6,937 bases of DNA from an uncultured Alphaproteobacteria bacterium (lineage in GTDB: Bacteria > Pseudomonadota > Alphaproteobacteria > RF32 > CAG-239): the NCBI GenBank assembly GCA_944391365.1, contig CALXTH010000157.1, positions 1 through 6,937 on the forward strand. The letters run 5' to 3'. Shown here one piece after another: positions 5,528-6,937 of this stretch (position 1 is its first letter; every line of letters begins with the position of its first letter). A program made the position numbers and the translations under genes. Under the pieces are notes generated by a model. It was not told where the DNA came from, did no database searches, and saw only the letters and a program-made list of their open reading frames with translations.

Positions 5528-6280
5528 ATGAACAACACATTTCCCAAACTCCAAAGTTTCAAAAACGTTTTCCTGCAAAGCTTCAATCTCTGCATTTTTG
5601 TCAGCATGGTCCTGCTGGCCTTTCATCACAAAATTCCCTGGTACAACATCACCGGCGTCCCCGAAATCTGGCAATATTACCTGCTGATCCCGCTGACCAA
5701 CAGCCTGATGACCGGCATCGTTTGTGTCATTCTTTACCGTTTCTTTGCCAACCGCCGCTACACGGCTTATTCTTTCCGGCGCTCCAACATCGGCGCACTT
5801 TTCATCACCGGCTGTATTGCCGGCGTTGTCAGCATTTATATCGCCCTGAATGCTTTCTCCACCTACCTCGTCAGCACATTAATTATTTACGCCGCCTATA
5901 ATAACATCAAAAATTTCATCAGCCGGCTCTCGGCACTTCTTGAACCGAACAAAAACGCCACCCCCTCAGACCTGGCCGAATTCGGCACCTTTTTTATCAA
6001 CCTGCTGATAACCTTCAGCGTCATCAACATCTCGCTCAATACCATCCACATCAGCCTTGGCACCGACATCGCATTCAACTTTGACAGCGGCATCCAGGGG
6101 ATTCTTGACGCAATTTATTTTGGGATCATCACCATGACCACCGTCGGCTTTGGCGACATCTATCCCCACTCTTCCGCCGCCCGGGCAATCGTCAGCATCG
6201 AATGCCTCACCAGCTACCTCCTGCTTGGTATCATGATTGCCATCATCGGCCGCGGTATCGACTTCAACAAAAAATCATAA
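5528..6280 (+). CDS. Two-TM-pore type potassium channel protein with extra N-terminal helices
   Basis: A 250-residue membrane protein whose C-terminal third is a K+ channel pore (Ion_trans_2 type): an outer helix (about 152-173), pore helix AIYFGI (195-200), the selectivity filter TMTTVGFGD (202-210) and an inner helix (about 219-241) ending with GRGIDFNKKS. TVGFGD is the K+-selective filter sequence. Ahead of the pore lie roughly four more hydrophobic helices (about 15-33, 50-72, 88-107, 108-124). They carry no row of arginines, so a voltage sensor is not evident. A basic, soluble stretch (126-150, including EPNKNATPSD) links the halves. No RCK/TrkA-N domain follows, which is unusual for a prokaryotic channel. 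It starts 6 bases after the antiporter stop; its SD (AAAGG, 5514-5518) overlaps the end of the antiporter, indicating translational coupling. Confidence 0.87.
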   Translation: MNNTFPKLQSFKNVFLQSFNLCIFVSMVLLAFHHKIPWYNITGVPEIWQYYLLIPLTNSLMTGIVCVILYRFFANRRYTAYSFRRSNIGALFITGCIAGVVSIYIALNAFSTYLVSTLIIYAAYNNIKNFISRLSALLEPNKNATPSDLAEFGTFFINLLITFSVINISLNTIHISLGTDIAFNFDSGIQGILDAIYFGIITMTTVGFGDIYPHSSAARAIVSIECLTSYLLLGIMIAIIGRGIDFNKKS

Positions 6281-6308
6281 GGAAAAGGCTCCACCCGGAG
6301 CCTTTTCC
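6281..6308. terminator. Perfect 12-bp hairpin terminator between convergent genes
   Basis: GGAAAAGGCTCC, loop ACCC, then GGAGCCTTTTCC form an uninterrupted 12-bp stem starting right after the channel TAA. The T run is short (4, inside the stem, with CTCAAT beyond). Being symmetric, it can serve the channel operon from the left and the Cys-rich gene (stop at 6318-6320) from the right. Confidence 0.8.
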
Positions 6309-6317
6309 TCAATAAGC

Positions 6318-6937
6318 CTAAAAATTCCCCTCCACAAACACCGGACGAACATAGCCGAAGTTGCCGCTGCTGCAGTTCGCATAGCCATCAGACATACCCA
6401 CGAGGTAGTAGCAGCTGCCGCCGCTGTAGCTGACGGTCGACGACCAATACCAGCCTTCTGTCAATTTTGTCCCTCCATTTGTCGATAATAAGCTATTTAA
6501 AGATGATTTATTGTTGTACATTGTAAGTAACTGGTCTTTTGTCGGTAAAGTCCCTTTGAGGTTACCGCAGAACGAATAGTTTTGGCAGCTGCTATTTGCA
6601 CTGCTCCAGTTCATTGTACCCAAATCTTTCATAGCGACATAGAAATTCATGCCCGGAGCCTTGACGGCCACCACGACGCCGTTACAATAATACAAGTCAC
6701 CTTGTACCCCATTCAAAACCTCTTTTTTCTGACAACTCCCGTCTTTCCACTCATACCCCTCGCTACAGGTGCATTGAGTATATTTTCCACCGCAGGCAGA
6801 GCCTGCGCCACCGGCGTAGCCGGTACCTGTGCAGGAATATTGATAAGTTGACTGACACGTACATTTTTTGTATAAACCAGCACAAGATTCACCACTTCCG
6901 ATTTGCCCGGTTCCGGTACAAGCCTGCTTAAATCCCT
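6318..6937 (-). CDS. Cys-rich tandem-repeat protein with C-terminal DUF1566/Lcl-like domain (5' end outside window)
   Basis: The last 205 residues of a longer protein that runs off the right edge; the visible frame is open to the final base. Residues 6-34 and 35-63 are two copies of a 29-residue Cys-rich unit (CTGTG, then SxC or SAC, G-x-Y-x-x-CTC). A linker follows (GYEWKDGSCQKKEVLNG), then a globular domain of about 125 residues with W110 and A113, GTLPTKDQLLTMY (128-140), GWYWSST (161-167), GYVRPVF (194-200) and several cysteines. This order (W..A, LP..L, YWSS, VRPV) is that of DUF1566/Lcl C-terminal domains, which have a C-type-lectin or formylglycine-enzyme-like look. Such proteins are probably secreted, with disulfide-bonded repeats, perhaps for surface adhesion; function is unknown. 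A TTG at 6716-6714 could be taken for a start, but the repeats upstream in the same frame show the gene is longer. Confidence 0.85.
   Translation of the reverse strand, partial: GFKQACTGTGQIGSGESCAGLYKKCTCQSTYQYSCTGTGYAGGAGSACGGKYTQCTCSEGYEWKDGSCQKKEVLNGVQGDLYYCNGVVVAVKAPGMNFYVAMKDLGTMNWSSANSSCQNYSFCGNLKGTLPTKDQLLTMYNNKSSLNSLLSTNGGTKLTEGWYWSSTVSYSGGSCYYLVGMSDGYANCSSGNFGYVRPVFVEGNF
6747..6920 (-). repeat. Two tandem copies of an 87-bp coding repeat (29 residues, Cys-rich)
   Basis: Copy 1 covers 6920-6834 and copy 2 covers 6833-6747 on the minus strand. Both begin CTGTG, carry a G/S-rich segment with one Cys, then G-x-Y-x-x-CTC. Four cysteines sit at matching places (C1, a shifted C13/C14, C20/C21 and C22/C23). 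Protein similarity is clear but DNA has diverged, so this is an old duplication. More copies may lie beyond the window edge. Confidence 0.75.
6791..6824. repeat. Two adjacent short perfect inverted repeats within the Cys-rich gene
   Basis: CGCAGGC-AGA-GCCTGCG (6791-6807) and ACCGGC-GTA-GCCGGT (6810-6824) are perfect 7-bp and 6-bp stems, each with a 3-base loop, separated by two bases. They fall in the Gly/Ala-rich part of repeat copy 2; copy 1 lacks them. Confidence 0.7.

Noticed and set aside
6582..6895. Plus- and minus-strand short frames over the Cys-rich repeats
   Set aside because: They are alternative-frame readings of the repeat protein, whose own frame is open to the window edge and has regular cysteine spacing.
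1..6937. Search for a CRISPR array, tRNA, transposase, integrase or defence-island genes
   Set aside because: No spaced direct repeats, cloverleaf sequence, terminal inverted repeats or matching protein motifs were seen; the helicase alone does not make a defence system.

Overview
The window looks like an ordinary chromosomal stretch from a Gram-negative bacterium, probably an uncultured, gut-type anaerobic or microaerobic alphaproteobacterium. Three things point there: SlyX is essentially a proteobacterial protein, the flavin reductase-rubredoxin fusion is typical of anaerobes, and I associate Cys-rich repeat proteins ending in a DUF1566/Lcl-like domain with uncultured gut Alphaproteobacteria. 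The taxonomic placement is inference. Genes are dense, and no intergenic gap exceeds about 150 bases. I found no tRNA, rRNA, CRISPR array, insertion sequence or phage gene.

Layout, left to right. The window opens inside the 3' end of a PfkB-family sugar or nucleoside kinase (+). A bidirectional hairpin terminator separates it from a small orphan membrane protein (-). Next, on the minus strand and read right to left, come slyX and a flavin reductase-rubredoxin fusion (high-molecular-weight rubredoxin), followed by a clear terminator. A compact divergent promoter region of about 70 bases separates slyX from a plus-strand PIF1-like helicase with a C-terminal WYL-like module. The helicase ends 4 bases before the end of a convergent S66 peptidase gene (LD-carboxypeptidase/MccF-like). 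Divergent from the peptidase is a two-gene plus-strand operon: a short NhaP2-type CPA1 cation/proton antiporter and, 6 bases later, a K+ channel-like protein with a textbook selectivity filter. A perfect 12-bp hairpin closes that operon. The window ends in the 3' part of a minus-strand Cys-rich repeat protein that runs off the edge.

How the genes fit together: the antiporter and channel form the clearest functional pair, a plausible potassium exchange or efflux module in which neither protein has a cytoplasmic regulatory domain. The rubredoxin fusion probably carries electrons for oxygen or nitric-oxide detoxification, but its usual flavodiiron partner is not in the window. The S66 enzyme may recycle murein peptides or inactivate a peptide-nucleotide antibiotic.

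The strangest local feature is a run of 16 T in the helicase gene. It turns the conserved stretch just before helicase motif VI into five phenylalanines without changing the expected length. It is either an assembly error or a real, slippage-prone lesion. I did not find a convincing wholly new multi-gene system. The best leads are the poly-T tract, the domain-stripped K+ pair and the Cys-rich repeat protein.
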